Notes under the pieces: model-generated
Database searches by the model: none
What the model was told of the DNA's origin: nothing
What the model saw: the letters and a program-made list of their open reading frames with translations, nothing else
Shown: one piece after another, positions 1-9,522 of the stretch
How positions within the stretch are numbered: position 1 is the first letter of the stretch
Layout: each line of letters opens with the position of its first letter
Position numbers and translations under genes: made by a program
Assembly (NCBI GenBank): GCA_009775095.1
Contig: VSOZ01000012.1
Span: 1-64,000 of the forward strand
Length of the DNA stretch: 64,000 bases
From: Muribaculum sp.
Lineage (GTDB): Bacteria; Bacteroidota; Bacteroidia; Bacteroidales; Muribaculaceae
Direction: 5' to 3'

Positions 1-572
1 GCATACAATATGTGAGCACCTACGACAACTCCGACTCGTTTCAGGGATGGGTAGACATATACCGCTCCGTGCGTTCGACCTACAAGACCACCCGCCTGTC
101 GGCTGACTACTCGCTGCTGCGCAACCGCGACACTGAATACGCTTGGCGCATGGATGCCGGAGTGGACTATGTGAAGCAGGATGACAAATACATTCTGCCG
201 GCATCATCAATGGATTCCGAGAATCTGTATATGCATCTCACCGCACGTTACAACGCCAAGCTCGGCAATCAGCTGCGTCGCCGCTTGCTCGTGAGCCTCA
301 ACGGCGGATACAACAACAATCTGTCGGGCGAGTATGTATACGGAGGAGCAAATCCCGAATACCCCACCGTCACCGACCTTACGGAGATGGACGAGGCCTA
401 TCTGACCACCGACTATTACCGTCTCGGGGCATCGGCCGAGTATTCGCAGCAATTCAGCAGCACCCAGAAGATGAATTTCTTTGCCCGCGCTTCGTTCAAC
501 TACACAAAGGCATCGGGCGACCTCTTCAATCACCGTAACAACGTGCTCTTCTCTATCGGAGTAAATTTCTAA
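1..572 (+). CDS. C-terminal part of an outer-membrane beta-barrel protein (partial, 5' cut)
   Basis: The reading frame is open to the left window edge (codons before the GTG at 12 continue in frame), so this is the last ~190 residues of a longer protein. The sequence is a run of alternating polar/aromatic strands and ends in Ile-Gly-Val-Asn-Phe, a terminal Phe typical of BAM-inserted outer-membrane barrels. It resembles the DUF6850-type barrel proteins of Bacteroidales, but that assignment is only moderate because the N-terminus is missing. The two secreted caspase-fold proteins follow 24 bp and then 15 bp apart on the same strand, so the three are probably co-transcribed and may form one envelope system. 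Confidence 0.7.
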   Translation, partial: IQYVSTYDNSDSFQGWVDIYRSVRSTYKTTRLSADYSLLRNRDTEYAWRMDAGVDYVKQDDKYILPASSMDSENLYMHLTARYNAKLGNQLRRRLLVSLNGGYNNNLSGEYVYGGANPEYPTVTDLTEMDEAYLTTDYYRLGASAEYSQQFSSTQKMNFFARASFNYTKASGDLFNHRNNVLFSIGVNF

Positions 573-596
573 CCACATAAACACAAATTACCGTTA

Positions 597-2759
597 ATGA
601 ACTTACGATTATTAATCGGTGGTGTGGCTTTAAGCGGTCTGTGTCTGGGTGTTCAGGCACAGACCGTTGTCAAGCCGGCCGCCAAAATCACCAACACGTC
701 ATTTGCAGTAATAACCGACACCCCTACATGGCAGGCGTGTGCCGGTGAACTGCAAAGCTATGCCGACGTACTTGCCGGCGAACAACTTCCTACCTTCATC
801 GTACACCATGACTGGAAATCACCTGAAGAAGTAAAGAAAGTAATAAAAAATCTATACAAGAAGCATAATCTCGAAGGGGTTGTATTTGTGGGCGACATAC
901 CGGTGCCCATGATACGCAAGGCACAGCACATGACCTCGGCGTTCAAAATGGATGAAGAGAAATATCCGTTTATCGACTCGTCGGTTCCCTCCGACCGCTT
1001 CTATGACGACTTCGACCTGAAATTTGACTTTCTGAAACGTGACCCGGAAAAACCGGCATTCTTCTATTACGAACTCGCAGCCGACTCTCCGCAACAGATA
1101 AAATGCGAGATCTACTCCGCACGAGTAAAACCGATCGAAAACGGAGAGGCCCCGCATGAACAGGTCAAACGATTTTTCAACAAAGCGGTAAAAGAGCATA
1201 AGTCAGGCAACAAACTCGATCAATTCTTCTCCTACACCGGCGAAGGCTCCTACTCCAATTCACTTACGGCTTGGACACAGGAGGCTCTCACCATACGCCA
1301 ACAGATGCCCGGTACGTTTGACTCACCGGCCGCTCCCGGCCGCGCACGCTTCATGCGCTACAACTTCAGCGAATATCCGAAAGAGGATGTCATGAGCATG
1401 CTTCGCCGCGATGACCTCGACCTGTCGATATTCCACGAACACGGCATGCCCGAGCGACAGTATCTGTCAGGGACTCCCGAAGTCGAGTATGCCGATGACG
1501 CGATAGATCTTATAAAGGAATATCTCCGTGAAACGGCACGGCGCTGCAAAGGCGACTCCGCCAAGCTCGCCGCTTTCAGCCGTAAGTACACCGACATGGG
1601 ACTTGACTCCGCTTGGTGGGCCGGATACGACAAGCCCGAGACGATCAAAGCCGACTCGCTGAGCGACCTGCGCCGCGGCCTCGTGCTGACCGACGTAACC
1701 GAGACGGCCCCCAACAGCCGCATGGTCATATTTGACGCATGCTACAACGGTGACTTCCGCGAGCCCGACAACATAGCCGCACGCTACATATTCTCCGACG
1801 GCAAGTGCGTAGCCACATTCGCCAACAGCGTCAATGTACTTCAGGACAAACAGGCCAACGAGCTGCTCGGACTGCTCTGGCTCGGCGGTCGCGTAGGCCG
1901 GTGGGCACAGGAGACAAACATACTCGAGAGCCACATAATAGGCGACCCCACATTCCGCTTCGCACCATCGTCCGATGACATCGACATAACCGAAATACTA
2001 AGCCGACCCTATAACGAGAAGGCCGAACTCGAACTGCTCAAAGCCACCCACCCTGACGTACGCAGTCTGGCACTGCACCGTCTGTGGCGCCACGGCTACA
2101 AAGGTCTGTCACCCATACTTCTTGACGTATACCGCACTTCACCTGCGGCGATGGAACGCTACACCGCCATGAGCCTGCTTGAAAAACTCGGCGACGCAAA
2201 CTTCGACCAAGTGCTTGCCGAAGCCATCAACGACTCCAACGAGTTCATACGACGCAAAGCCGCCAACTGGATGGGCCGTGTTGGTCATGACGAGTATGTA
2301 CCCGTGCTTGTCGATGCATACTTTGCCGACAATCAGTCGGCCCGCGTGGCGTTCAATATAGAGATGATACTGCGCGGCTTCAGCGCCGAGGCCGTCGACA
2401 AAGCCCTTGCCGGAAAGTCGGGAGAACTTGCCGCCAAACTGCGCAAAGCCTATGCCTACCGCGCCGAGAGCGACTCAACCGTGCTTGACAAAAACGCGAG
2501 CAAGACATGGCGCATAGCATTCACCAACAGTCTGCGCAACAACAACATCCATGCCTCGCTGCCCGAGTACATAGCACTGATGGAAAACCCGGCCGAGGAC
2601 GAGGATGTACGCATAGCCATGATAAAGGCCCTCGCATGGTATGACAAGTCATACCGCCGCAACGAAATAATGGCGGCCTGCGACCGCCTGCGTAAATCGT
2701 CAGGCTCTTCAAAGGCTATAAAAGAGGAGGCACGACGCACTTATTTCCGACTTAAATAA
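597..2759 (+). CDS. Secreted caspase-fold (C25/gingipain-like) peptidase family protein with HEAT-repeat C-terminus, copy 1
   Basis: 720 aa. The N-terminus is a signal peptide ending near Gln-Ala-Gln (residues 20-22). The core contains the two hallmarks of clan CD cysteine peptidases: His in Phe-His-Glu-His-Gly (residues 280/282) and Cys382 in Asp-Ala-Cys-Tyr-Asn-Gly-Asp-Phe, which parallels the catalytic motif of gingipains. Residues ~475-720 are alpha-helical pairs of HEAT/armadillo type. There is no T9SS C-terminal sorting domain, so secretion beyond the periplasm is not supported. The next gene is a paralogue 15 bp downstream, and a barrel protein lies upstream. Catalytic fold: seen by motif. 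Proteolytic activity and substrate: inferred and unknown. Confidence 0.75.
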   Translation: MNLRLLIGGVALSGLCLGVQAQTVVKPAAKITNTSFAVITDTPTWQACAGELQSYADVLAGEQLPTFIVHHDWKSPEEVKKVIKNLYKKHNLEGVVFVGDIPVPMIRKAQHMTSAFKMDEEKYPFIDSSVPSDRFYDDFDLKFDFLKRDPEKPAFFYYELAADSPQQIKCEIYSARVKPIENGEAPHEQVKRFFNKAVKEHKSGNKLDQFFSYTGEGSYSNSLTAWTQEALTIRQQMPGTFDSPAAPGRARFMRYNFSEYPKEDVMSMLRRDDLDLSIFHEHGMPERQYLSGTPEVEYADDAIDLIKEYLRETARRCKGDSAKLAAFSRKYTDMGLDSAWWAGYDKPETIKADSLSDLRRGLVLTDVTETAPNSRMVIFDACYNGDFREPDNIAARYIFSDGKCVATFANSVNVLQDKQANELLGLLWLGGRVGRWAQETNILESHIIGDPTFRFAPSSDDIDITEILSRPYNEKAELELLKATHPDVRSLALHRLWRHGYKGLSPILLDVYRTSPAAMERYTAMSLLEKLGDANFDQVLAEAINDSNEFIRRKAANWMGRVGHDEYVPVLVDAYFADNQSARVAFNIEMILRGFSAEAVDKALAGKSGELAAKLRKAYAYRAESDSTVLDKNASKTWRIAFTNSLRNNNIHASLPEYIALMENPAEDEDVRIAMIKALAWYDKSYRRNEIMAACDRLRKSSGSSKAIKEEARRTYFRLK

Positions 2760-2774
2760 AACCGCATTACCGAT

Positions 2775-4982
2775 ATGAAACTTATATATACACTGCTGTT
2801 AGGATGCGCCGCATTGGGCGCCATGGCCGCTCCCGTGGTGGAGAAGCCGACCCGACAGGACATACCCGTGTCGTTTGCCATAATAACCGACAACGCCACC
2901 TACCAAGCCACACGTCCCGCGATGCTGCGCTACCGCGATGCCGTACAGAACGACGGACTCGCCACCTACATAGTGCGCGATGACTGGAAGTCGCCGCAGG
3001 AGGTCCGAGACGCCATAAAGAAAGTATACAATGAAGCCCCCGGCCTTGAAGGCATAGTGCTTGTGGGCGATGTGCCGGTAGCTATGGTAAGAAACGCCCA
3101 GCACATGACTACGGCATTCAAGATGAACGAAGAGAAGTTTCCGTTCATTGAATCATCGGTACCCTCCGACAGGTTCTATGACTGTCTTGACATGAATTTC
3201 CGTTTCCTCAAACAGGACGAGGAGCAGCCCCACCTGTTCTACTACGAACTGACCGAGGACTCTCCACAGCGGTTGAACCCGACATTCTACTCGGCACGCA
3301 TACGCTATCCGAAGCTGCGCGGCGGTGACAAATACCAAGCCGTGGCTCGGTTTCTTGACAAAGCCGCCAAAGCCAAAAGCGCTATGAAAGATGACAGGCT
3401 CGACCGCGTGGTGTCGTTCAACGGCCACGGCTACAACTCCGACTGCCTCATAGCATGGATGGACGAGGAGAAAGCCTACCGTGAGAACTTCCCTCTCGCA
3501 TTCAACTCCGCTACCGACTTCAAGCACTGGAACTTCAGAATGATGCACCCCATGAAATACAAACTCTTTGACGAGTTGCAGCGTCCCGATGTGGATCTGT
3601 TCATGTTTCATGAACACGGAGCACCAACAACCCAGTACATAAACGGCAGCAAGCCGGCCATGTCAGACAACGACCGCTACGAGCTGCTCAAAAACTCGAT
3701 ATATTCGCGAGTGCGCCGCGCCATAAAGAAGGGCAATCCGGAGAACGAGGTCATCGAGGCCTTTGCCAAGGAATATGCACTGAACGATGACTTTTTTAAG
3801 GACCTGAATGATCCGGAATACTGGCACCGCGACTCTATCGAAAGCAGCGAGATCAATATTGAGGCCGAAGACTTCCACAACCGCACTACGTGGCCAAAGG
3901 TAGTTATGTTTGACGCATGCTACAACGGCTCCTTCCATGAGGATGACTATATAGCAGGCGAATATCTGTTCAATGACGGAGGCACACTCGCGGCACAAGG
4001 CAATACACGCAACGTACTGCAAGACCGCTGGACCATTGAAATGATAGGTCTGCTGTCACACGGCATGCGTGTAGGCCAATACAACCGTCTTGTAGCCACA
4101 CTTGAAGGTCATCTGATGGGCGACCCCACCCTACGCTTCGCCCCGGTAGAAGCCAACACCCTGTCGGCCGACGCGACACTGCACAAGACCGACACCGCTT
4201 ATTGGAAAGCTCTGCTCGACTCGCCTTACGCCGACGTGCAGTCACTCGCTCTGCGCATGCTTGCCGACGCCGACAAAGACCGGACCATGTCACCCATGCT
4301 TCTGGACGTATACCGTACATCGCCGTTCAACACTGTACGCATGGAAGCGATAAAACTGCTTAGCCGCTACAACAATGCCGACTTCACGGAGGCGGTTAAG
4401 CTCGGAGTCAACGACCCCTATGAGCTGGTGGCCCGTCTATGTGCCGACTATGCCGGCAATATCGGCGACAAGTCGCTCCTGCCCGCACTCATATTCCTTT
4501 ACATCGACGGGAACGAACGTGCACGCGCCGCATACAATGCCAGCAACTCTCTGTCGCTTTTCACTCTTGATGATGTCATAGCGGCGGTCAACGACTACTA
4601 TGCGTCATCAAACCGCTACAATGCCGTGGCTGAAAAGGAGCGTGTCATAAAAGGACTGAAAAGGACCCACGAGAACTTTGTAAAACGCACTAACGACGAG
4701 ATAGCCGACACGACATTGAGCGATGACAAACGTATGTCATCAATACGCTTTGTGCGCAACAATCCCTATCATCCTCATCTCGACCTGTATCTGAACATTA
4801 TCGAAGATCCGGCAAACTCCGATGCAGTGCGCGTGACTATGGCCGAGGCACTCGGATGGTTTAACCACTCCATACGCCGACAGGAAATCATAGACTTCTG
4901 CAATCGCATGCTAAAACGCGATGACCTGCCGGCCGCCCTGAGTGCCGAGCTATTGCAGACCCTCAACCGCCTGCAAAGCTGA
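2775..4982 (+). CDS. Secreted caspase-fold (C25/gingipain-like) peptidase family protein with HEAT-repeat C-terminus, copy 2
   Basis: 735 aa paralogue of the gene just upstream, alignable over its whole length, with a signal peptide ending around Ala-Met-Ala-Ala. The His motif is at residues 279/281 (Phe-His-Glu-His-Gly) and the Cys is Cys382 in Asp-Ala-Cys-Tyr-Asn-Gly-Ser-Phe. The pair therefore keeps catalytic spacing to within one residue while the surrounding sequence has diverged. The C-terminal ~250 residues are again HEAT-like. The 15-bp gap to copy 1 and the hairpin terminator after this gene mark it as the end of the operon. A tandem duplication followed by substrate divergence is the simplest reading. 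Confidence 0.75.
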   Translation: MKLIYTLLLGCAALGAMAAPVVEKPTRQDIPVSFAIITDNATYQATRPAMLRYRDAVQNDGLATYIVRDDWKSPQEVRDAIKKVYNEAPGLEGIVLVGDVPVAMVRNAQHMTTAFKMNEEKFPFIESSVPSDRFYDCLDMNFRFLKQDEEQPHLFYYELTEDSPQRLNPTFYSARIRYPKLRGGDKYQAVARFLDKAAKAKSAMKDDRLDRVVSFNGHGYNSDCLIAWMDEEKAYRENFPLAFNSATDFKHWNFRMMHPMKYKLFDELQRPDVDLFMFHEHGAPTTQYINGSKPAMSDNDRYELLKNSIYSRVRRAIKKGNPENEVIEAFAKEYALNDDFFKDLNDPEYWHRDSIESSEINIEAEDFHNRTTWPKVVMFDACYNGSFHEDDYIAGEYLFNDGGTLAAQGNTRNVLQDRWTIEMIGLLSHGMRVGQYNRLVATLEGHLMGDPTLRFAPVEANTLSADATLHKTDTAYWKALLDSPYADVQSLALRMLADADKDRTMSPMLLDVYRTSPFNTVRMEAIKLLSRYNNADFTEAVKLGVNDPYELVARLCADYAGNIGDKSLLPALIFLYIDGNERARAAYNASNSLSLFTLDDVIAAVNDYYASSNRYNAVAEKERVIKGLKRTHENFVKRTNDEIADTTLSDDKRMSSIRFVRNNPYHPHLDLYLNIIEDPANSDAVRVTMAEALGWFNHSIRRQEIIDFCNRMLKRDDLPAALSAELLQTLNRLQS

Positions 4983-5004
4983 CATCCTCCTACTCTACAA
5001 TACA

Positions 5005-5040
5005 ACGGAGCTGTACCGACAAGGCGCAGCTCCGTTTTTT
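5005..5040 (+). terminator. Rho-independent terminator after the caspase-fold pair
   Basis: Nine-base-pair stem (ACGGAGCTG at 5005-5013 with CAGCTCCGT at 5027-5035) followed by a run of T. It lies between convergent genes and closes the left operon. Confidence 0.8.
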
Positions 5041-5063
5041 ATCATATGCAATAAAAGCACTAA

Positions 5064-6233
5064 TTAACGGCCGTGGCGTGAGATCCAGCGGGCGAAACGC
5101 TCAAGGCCATCGGCGAGAGTCCTGCGCGGGCAAGCGAAGTTTATTCGGATAAATCCCTCTCCGGCAGCTCCGTAATGCGTGCCGCCGTTTATCCACAGAT
5201 GCTCCCGCTCCATCAGGCTATCTTCCATGAAAGCAGACGACAGGCCAAGTGCACGGCAGTCTATCCATGCAAGATAAGTGCCTTCAAGCCGCGTGACCGT
5301 AAGTTCGGAGAAACGGGCTTCTATGTACTCTTTCAAATAAATATAGTTAGCGTACAGATACTCTACCAATTGCCGGAGCCACTCCTCGCCATTATTGTAG
5401 GCAGCAATGAGAGCGACAACGCCGAACGGATTGACGTCGCACACCTCATTGATGTTTATGGCTTTGTCTATCAGCGCACGACGCCCTGCATCGGAGACGA
5501 TGATGTTGGCGATCTGCAACCCGGCAATATTGAACGCTTTGCTCGGCGACACACAAGTCACCGAATTGTCACGATACTCCGGACCCAAAGATGCAAAGGG
5601 TATATAACGATGACCCGGGAACACGAGTTCGCAATGTATCTCGTCGGCCACGACAACAACCCCGTGACGACGGCATATGTCGCCGAGGCGGCGCAATTCG
5701 TCGGCGCTCCATACCCTGCCTCCGGGATTATGGGGGTTGCACAACAGAAACAGCTTTACTGCCGGGTCGGCCGCTTTGCGTTCAAAGTCATCGAAGTCTA
5801 CGGTGTAACGTCCGTCATGATACAGCAGCGCGCTCTCGACTGCACGGCAATCATTGTTTCTTATCGACGAGAAGAAGCAATTGTATACAGGAGTCAGAAG
5901 AAGTACACCGTCATCAGGCGAAGCCAGAGCCTTTATTATGGCAGACACCGCCGGCACCACACCTGACGTGTAGATAAACCATTCACGCTTCAGCTCCAGT
6001 CCATGACGACGGCCAAACCAGTCCATGACAGCCGCGTAGTACTCGTCGGGTACTTTTGTGTAGCCAAACACTCCATGCTCCACACGCCGCCGCAATGCAT
6101 CGATGACCGCCGGAGCCGTACGGAAGTCCATGTCGGCCACCCACATAGGCAGCATATCACGGTCGTAAGAGCTGTCCCACTTGTAGGAGCCGGAACCGCG
6201 CCGGTCCACTATCTCATCAAAATCATAGCGCAT
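5064..6233 (-). CDS. PatB/MalY family PLP-dependent aminotransferase / cystathionine beta-lyase
   Basis: 389 aa from the ATG at 6233, chosen because AAGGAAG lies just upstream and the protein then opens with Met-Arg-Tyr-Asp-Phe-Asp-Glu, as usual for the family. A longer frame to 6260 would overlap the upstream gene. This is a fold-type I PLP enzyme: Asn-Pro-His-Asn-Pro-Gly, Asp-Glu-Ile-His and the Schiff-base Lys232 in Ser-Pro-Ser-Lys-Ala-Phe-Asn are present. Family members cleave cystathionine/cysteine C-S bonds or act as aminotransferases; some act as regulators (MalY). The DUF3737 gene ends 2 bp upstream, so the two are translationally coupled. Confidence 0.9.
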   Translation of the reverse strand: MRYDFDEIVDRRGSGSYKWDSSYDRDMLPMWVADMDFRTAPAVIDALRRRVEHGVFGYTKVPDEYYAAVMDWFGRRHGLELKREWFIYTSGVVPAVSAIIKALASPDDGVLLLTPVYNCFFSSIRNNDCRAVESALLYHDGRYTVDFDDFERKAADPAVKLFLLCNPHNPGGRVWSADELRRLGDICRRHGVVVVADEIHCELVFPGHRYIPFASLGPEYRDNSVTCVSPSKAFNIAGLQIANIIVSDAGRRALIDKAININEVCDVNPFGVVALIAAYNNGEEWLRQLVEYLYANYIYLKEYIEARFSELTVTRLEGTYLAWIDCRALGLSSAFMEDSLMEREHLWINGGTHYGAAGEGFIRINFACPRRTLADGLERFARWISRHGR

Positions 6234-6235
6234 GG

Positions 6236-7087
6236 TCACTTCCTTGTATTGATGACACAATCGGCCGGCGCCTTGACATTTTCATCTATTATAATTTCGC
6301 CTATACTATCGGCGACGATGCGTCCGGAAGTCGGGTTTTTCACACTCGTCACATGACCGGAAATCTGTGCATCGACAGTACTGCACTCGAAACAGAGGTC
6401 GGCATCGACACCCATCGTGCAGTTCTCCATGACAAGCCCCTCAGCATAGCAAAGGGCCTGAGTACCGGATATGCGACAGTTGACAAGACGCAGATTGCGT
6501 GAGTGCCAGCCGAGGTACTCGCCGTTTATCTCCGAGTCGTATACCGTGACACTTTCCGTGCCCCAAAAGGCATCTTTTGAATTTATGACCGCATTGCGTA
6601 GGGTGACATTGCGGCAATACTGGAAAGAGTAATTGCCGTTTTGTGTATAGCGGTCTATATCTATGTTCTCGCTGTGCATAAACAGGTAATCGGCGTGGTC
6701 TACATGTACGTCGCGCAACTTCACGTTGCGGCAGTGCCACAATGTCTCCTGTGCATCGGGAATAGTGACTCTTTCAAGGCTTATGTCGTCCATCTCGCGA
6801 AACATTTTGGGCGCTTCGACAAGAGTGTCGCTCATGACGAGATGACGCGAGTACCATAAAGCGGCGCGTGCGCCTGAAGTAAACAGACAGTTTTTTATAA
6901 CAAAACCGTCAACAAGCCAGAACGGATATTTACCTTCAAACCTACAGTTGACAGCCGTGATGTCGCTGCATTCCTTGATAGCCGACTCGCCGGCATGTAT
7001 AGTGACATTCTCAAGCACCAGCCCGTGTGATGCAAACAACGGACGCTCACCCCCAAACTCTTTATCCTTTATAAATTCCATAATCAT
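6236..7087 (-). CDS. DUF3737 family right-handed beta-helix protein
   Basis: 283 aa, cytoplasmic (no signal peptide). The sequence is a ladder of short strands with regularly spaced Cys, Asn, Val and Trp, such as repeated Val-x-Asn-Cys and Leu-x-x-Val, as in pectate-lyase-like beta-helices. It fits DUF3737, a family of unknown function. Starts at Met1 or Met3 are both possible. It lies 2 bp before the PatB-type enzyme, a pairing that suggests a shared job, perhaps as a scaffold or binding partner; no catalytic motif is visible. Confidence 0.8.
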   Translation of the reverse strand: MIMEFIKDKEFGGERPLFASHGLVLENVTIHAGESAIKECSDITAVNCRFEGKYPFWLVDGFVIKNCLFTSGARAALWYSRHLVMSDTLVEAPKMFREMDDISLERVTIPDAQETLWHCRNVKLRDVHVDHADYLFMHSENIDIDRYTQNGNYSFQYCRNVTLRNAVINSKDAFWGTESVTVYDSEINGEYLGWHSRNLRLVNCRISGTQALCYAEGLVMENCTMGVDADLCFECSTVDAQISGHVTSVKNPTSGRIVADSIGEIIIDENVKAPADCVINTRK

Positions 7088-7115
7088 TTAGTATTGTATA
7101 TTCTTTTGTACGATG

Positions 7116-7123
7116 CAAAATTA
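7116..7123 (-). promoter_or_regulatory. Bacteroidetes -7 element upstream of the DUF3737-PatB operon
   Basis: TAATTTTG on the minus strand matches TAnnTTTG about 30 bp before the DUF3737 start. No good -33 TTTG was found at the right distance. Confidence 0.35.
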
Positions 7124-7193
7124 CGGGTTCCGGCTCAATATGGTGTTACCATTTTTACTCAAACATATACCATTTTTGCAGAATGATGCCGGG

Positions 7194-8609
7194 TCATAGC
7201 CGCCGCATCCAGTGTCCGTAGCGTAAACGCACGAGGAATATGGCACCTCGGAAACACAATTCGATACACATAGCCAGCCACACTCCCTGAAGTCCCATGA
7301 CCGGAGCCAATATAGCAGCAAGGGTTATACGTACAATCCACATGCTGCCGAGATTCATAATACTCGGTACAAGGGTATCGCCCGCCCCGACAAAAACCCC
7401 GTAAGCCACGATCGACGCCGCAAACATAGGCTCGGCAAAAGCTTCTATCCTCAAAGCCGCGGCGCCAAGCTCCCTTATCGGCTCCACGCCGGTCATTATA
7501 CCCATTATGGCCGGAGCTGCTATATACATGACTACACCCATGACGGTCATTACCGCCATGCCGAGCCACACCGATATCCAAGCGAAACCGCGCGTGAGCT
7601 CACGACGTCCGGCCCCGAGGCTCTGCCCCACGAGTGTGGTAGCCGCGTCGGCTATACCGTAACCCGGCATGTAGCACAGGCTTTCGGCTGTTATGGCAAA
7701 TGCATTGGCGGCGATGGCAAATGTGCCGAGCGGCGCCACGATGACCGTAAGAAATATCTGTGCACCGCAGAGCACGGCATGTTCCGTACCCATCGGCAGC
7801 GATATGCGCGCTGCTTTCCGCAGGCAGTCGCGCTTGGGCAGGAAACCGCCGCGAAGCCCGATTATGGCAAGGTCCTTGGAGCGTGCACAGGCATACCACA
7901 TCATAAGCACCGCCGTCACGGTCTCGGCAAGTACCGTGCCGAGAGCAGCTCCGAGCACACCGAGGCCCGCGCCCGGCATAAGCATACTTACTCCGAAGAG
8001 GTCTATGTCGCGTGCCGGAAATATCAAGAAAAAATTAAACACTACATCCATCATGCACATAAGCATGTTGAGCAGACTCGGCACATGCATGTTGCCGCTG
8101 CACCGGAGCATGGCTCCTCCGAGAAAATTGAGCTGAAGCGCAGGCAGAAACAGTGCGAAAACAAAAAAGTAAAGGCTTGCGTCATGACATATGGCCTCCT
8201 CGCCGCCGAGCCAATGCGGCAGTCCGCCGCTTATGGCGCAACCTATAGCGGCCAACAACAGGCTGAACACCACCGTAGCCGTAATCGACTGACGGAATAT
8301 AGATCGTGCACGCGACAACTCACCGGCGCCTATGGCATGGGCTACCTGAACGGAAAATCCGGTGGCAAGCGCCGTAAGCATACCCCAGAACAGCCATGTC
8401 GTGGTCGACACGATACCGATCGAGGCTGAGGCCTCGGCGCCGAGATGGCCCACCATCGAAGCGTCAATAAACTGCATGACGATTGACGACAGTTGCGCAA
8501 CAATAGCCGGAGCACTCAATTTTACGGTCAGCAATAGTTTACGGCGGCCGTCAAGCTCACCGCCCGACCTTATAAGCCCTAAAAGTTCTGTGCCTTGAGC
8601 AAGTTTCAT
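7194..8609 (-). CDS. MATE family multidrug/metabolite exporter
   Basis: 471 aa with about 12 membrane segments in two related halves, each opening with the MATE pattern (Ala-Pro-Ala-Ile-Val-Ala-Gln-Leu near residue 33, then Gln-Phe-Ile-Asp-Ala-Ser-Met-Val-Gly-His-Leu-Gly). Family members export cationic drugs or metabolites by Na+ or H+ antiport across the inner membrane. The MarC gene ends 22 bp upstream on the same strand, so the two are probably one transcript. Substrate cannot be read from sequence. Confidence 0.9.
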   Translation of the reverse strand: MKLAQGTELLGLIRSGGELDGRRKLLLTVKLSAPAIVAQLSSIVMQFIDASMVGHLGAEASASIGIVSTTTWLFWGMLTALATGFSVQVAHAIGAGELSRARSIFRQSITATVVFSLLLAAIGCAISGGLPHWLGGEEAICHDASLYFFVFALFLPALQLNFLGGAMLRCSGNMHVPSLLNMLMCMMDVVFNFFLIFPARDIDLFGVSMLMPGAGLGVLGAALGTVLAETVTAVLMMWYACARSKDLAIIGLRGGFLPKRDCLRKAARISLPMGTEHAVLCGAQIFLTVIVAPLGTFAIAANAFAITAESLCYMPGYGIADAATTLVGQSLGAGRRELTRGFAWISVWLGMAVMTVMGVVMYIAAPAIMGIMTGVEPIRELGAAALRIEAFAEPMFAASIVAYGVFVGAGDTLVPSIMNLGSMWIVRITLAAILAPVMGLQGVWLAMCIELCFRGAIFLVRLRYGHWMRRL

Positions 8610-8631
8610 AGGTTAAACCTCCGCGACGTCA

Positions 8632-9282
8632 TCAGAGCAGCCCATTGCCCGCCTTGATAATGTCGATCATGATAGGCTTCAATCCGCCCACAAAACACTC
8701 GACAGCTATCACCATAAGTATCAGGCCCATAAGACGCATCATGACATTATTACCCGTCTCGCCGAGTATAGGTACAAGCCGCGTCGACGCACGCAGTATG
8801 AGATAAGTCAGCAGATATATTATGGCTATGCTGCCTATAAGAGTGGCTTTCATCTCCCACGTAGCCGCATTCTCCATGAGCATTATACCGTTGGCTATGG
8901 CTCCCGGGCCGCAAAGCATCGGGATAGACAGCGGTGTTATGGATATATCGTTGGCATACACCTTTACCTCGTCGTCCTTCAGTTTGGTGTGGGAATATTT
9001 GGCCTGAAGCATGTCGAAGCCGATCTTCATGATGATAAAGCCGGCGGCTATGCGGAATCCGTTGGTCGATATGCCGAAGAGGCTGAACAGCACCTGACCG
9101 CACACGGTAAAACTGATAAGAATGACAAACGACACTATTGTGGCGCGCTTGACTATACGCGCACGCTGAGCATTATCAATGCCCTTCGTCATCGAAAGAA
9201 ACACCGGCATGGTGCCGAGCGGATTGGTCAATGTAAAGAACGAAGTCAGGCAAATAAATGCAAACGGAAGTAAACTGTCCAT
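8632..9282 (-). CDS. MarC family (UPF0056) integral membrane protein
   Basis: 216 aa, six predicted membrane helices. It has the family signature Phe-Thr-Leu-Thr-Asn-Pro-Leu-Gly near residue 16 and Pro-Leu-Ser-Ile-Pro-Met-Leu-Cys-Gly-Pro-Gly-Ala-Ile in the middle. MarC proteins are inner-membrane proteins of uncertain function, some described as amino-acid exporters and no longer regarded as part of multiple-antibiotic resistance. First gene of a MarC-MATE pair. Confidence 0.9.
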   Translation of the reverse strand: MDSLLPFAFICLTSFFTLTNPLGTMPVFLSMTKGIDNAQRARIVKRATIVSFVILISFTVCGQVLFSLFGISTNGFRIAAGFIIMKIGFDMLQAKYSHTKLKDDEVKVYANDISITPLSIPMLCGPGAIANGIMLMENAATWEMKATLIGSIAIIYLLTYLILRASTRLVPILGETGNNVMMRLMGLILMVIAVECFVGGLKPIMIDIIKAGNGLL

Positions 9283-9306
9283 ATAATGATTGGATTATGG
9301 TCGCCA

Positions 9307-9314
9307 CAAAGTTA
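9307..9314 (-). promoter_or_regulatory. -7 element upstream of marC-like gene
   Basis: TAACTTTG on the minus strand, 25 bp before the MarC start codon. The -33 box is not clear. Confidence 0.4.
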
Positions 9315-9407
9315 CTACTTATTTTTCACAATACTGCTTACATTATTAAATAGAATCAATAATCGGGATCATATGCAAAACCCGATTCATGAATTAATAT
9401 CACGCCG

Positions 9408-9522
9408 GTAGGAGCACCGGTATTACGGCGCCCGAATACCCGGATGGCCGGGTGCCAAAGCAACCGCATATCCGGATGGCTATACAGACCGAAACCGGGC
9501 GCCATGGTACTGGCGCCCCTAC
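9408..9522. repeat. Palindromic dispersed element, copy 1 (115 bp)
   Basis: Two inverted arms of about 26 bp (9408-9433 and 9497-9522) carry the core GTAGGgGCgCCaGTA at the outer ends, with several mismatches in this copy. The interior holds CCGGATGGC-type motifs. The same arms occur at 24546-24705 and 25294-25400. It sits in a 540-bp intergenic region (9283-9822) that otherwise holds only promoter sequence; no convincing gene was seen there. Confidence 0.8.

Noticed and set aside
597..4982. True gingipains exported by the type IX system
   Set aside because: The Cys/His motifs fit, but no C-terminal sorting domain is present; the tails are HEAT-like.
5175..5966. 263-aa open frame antisense to the PatB-type gene
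   Set aside because: It is the mirror of a well-supported gene with complete PLP motifs; the antisense translation is Cys/Arg-rich and has no domain.
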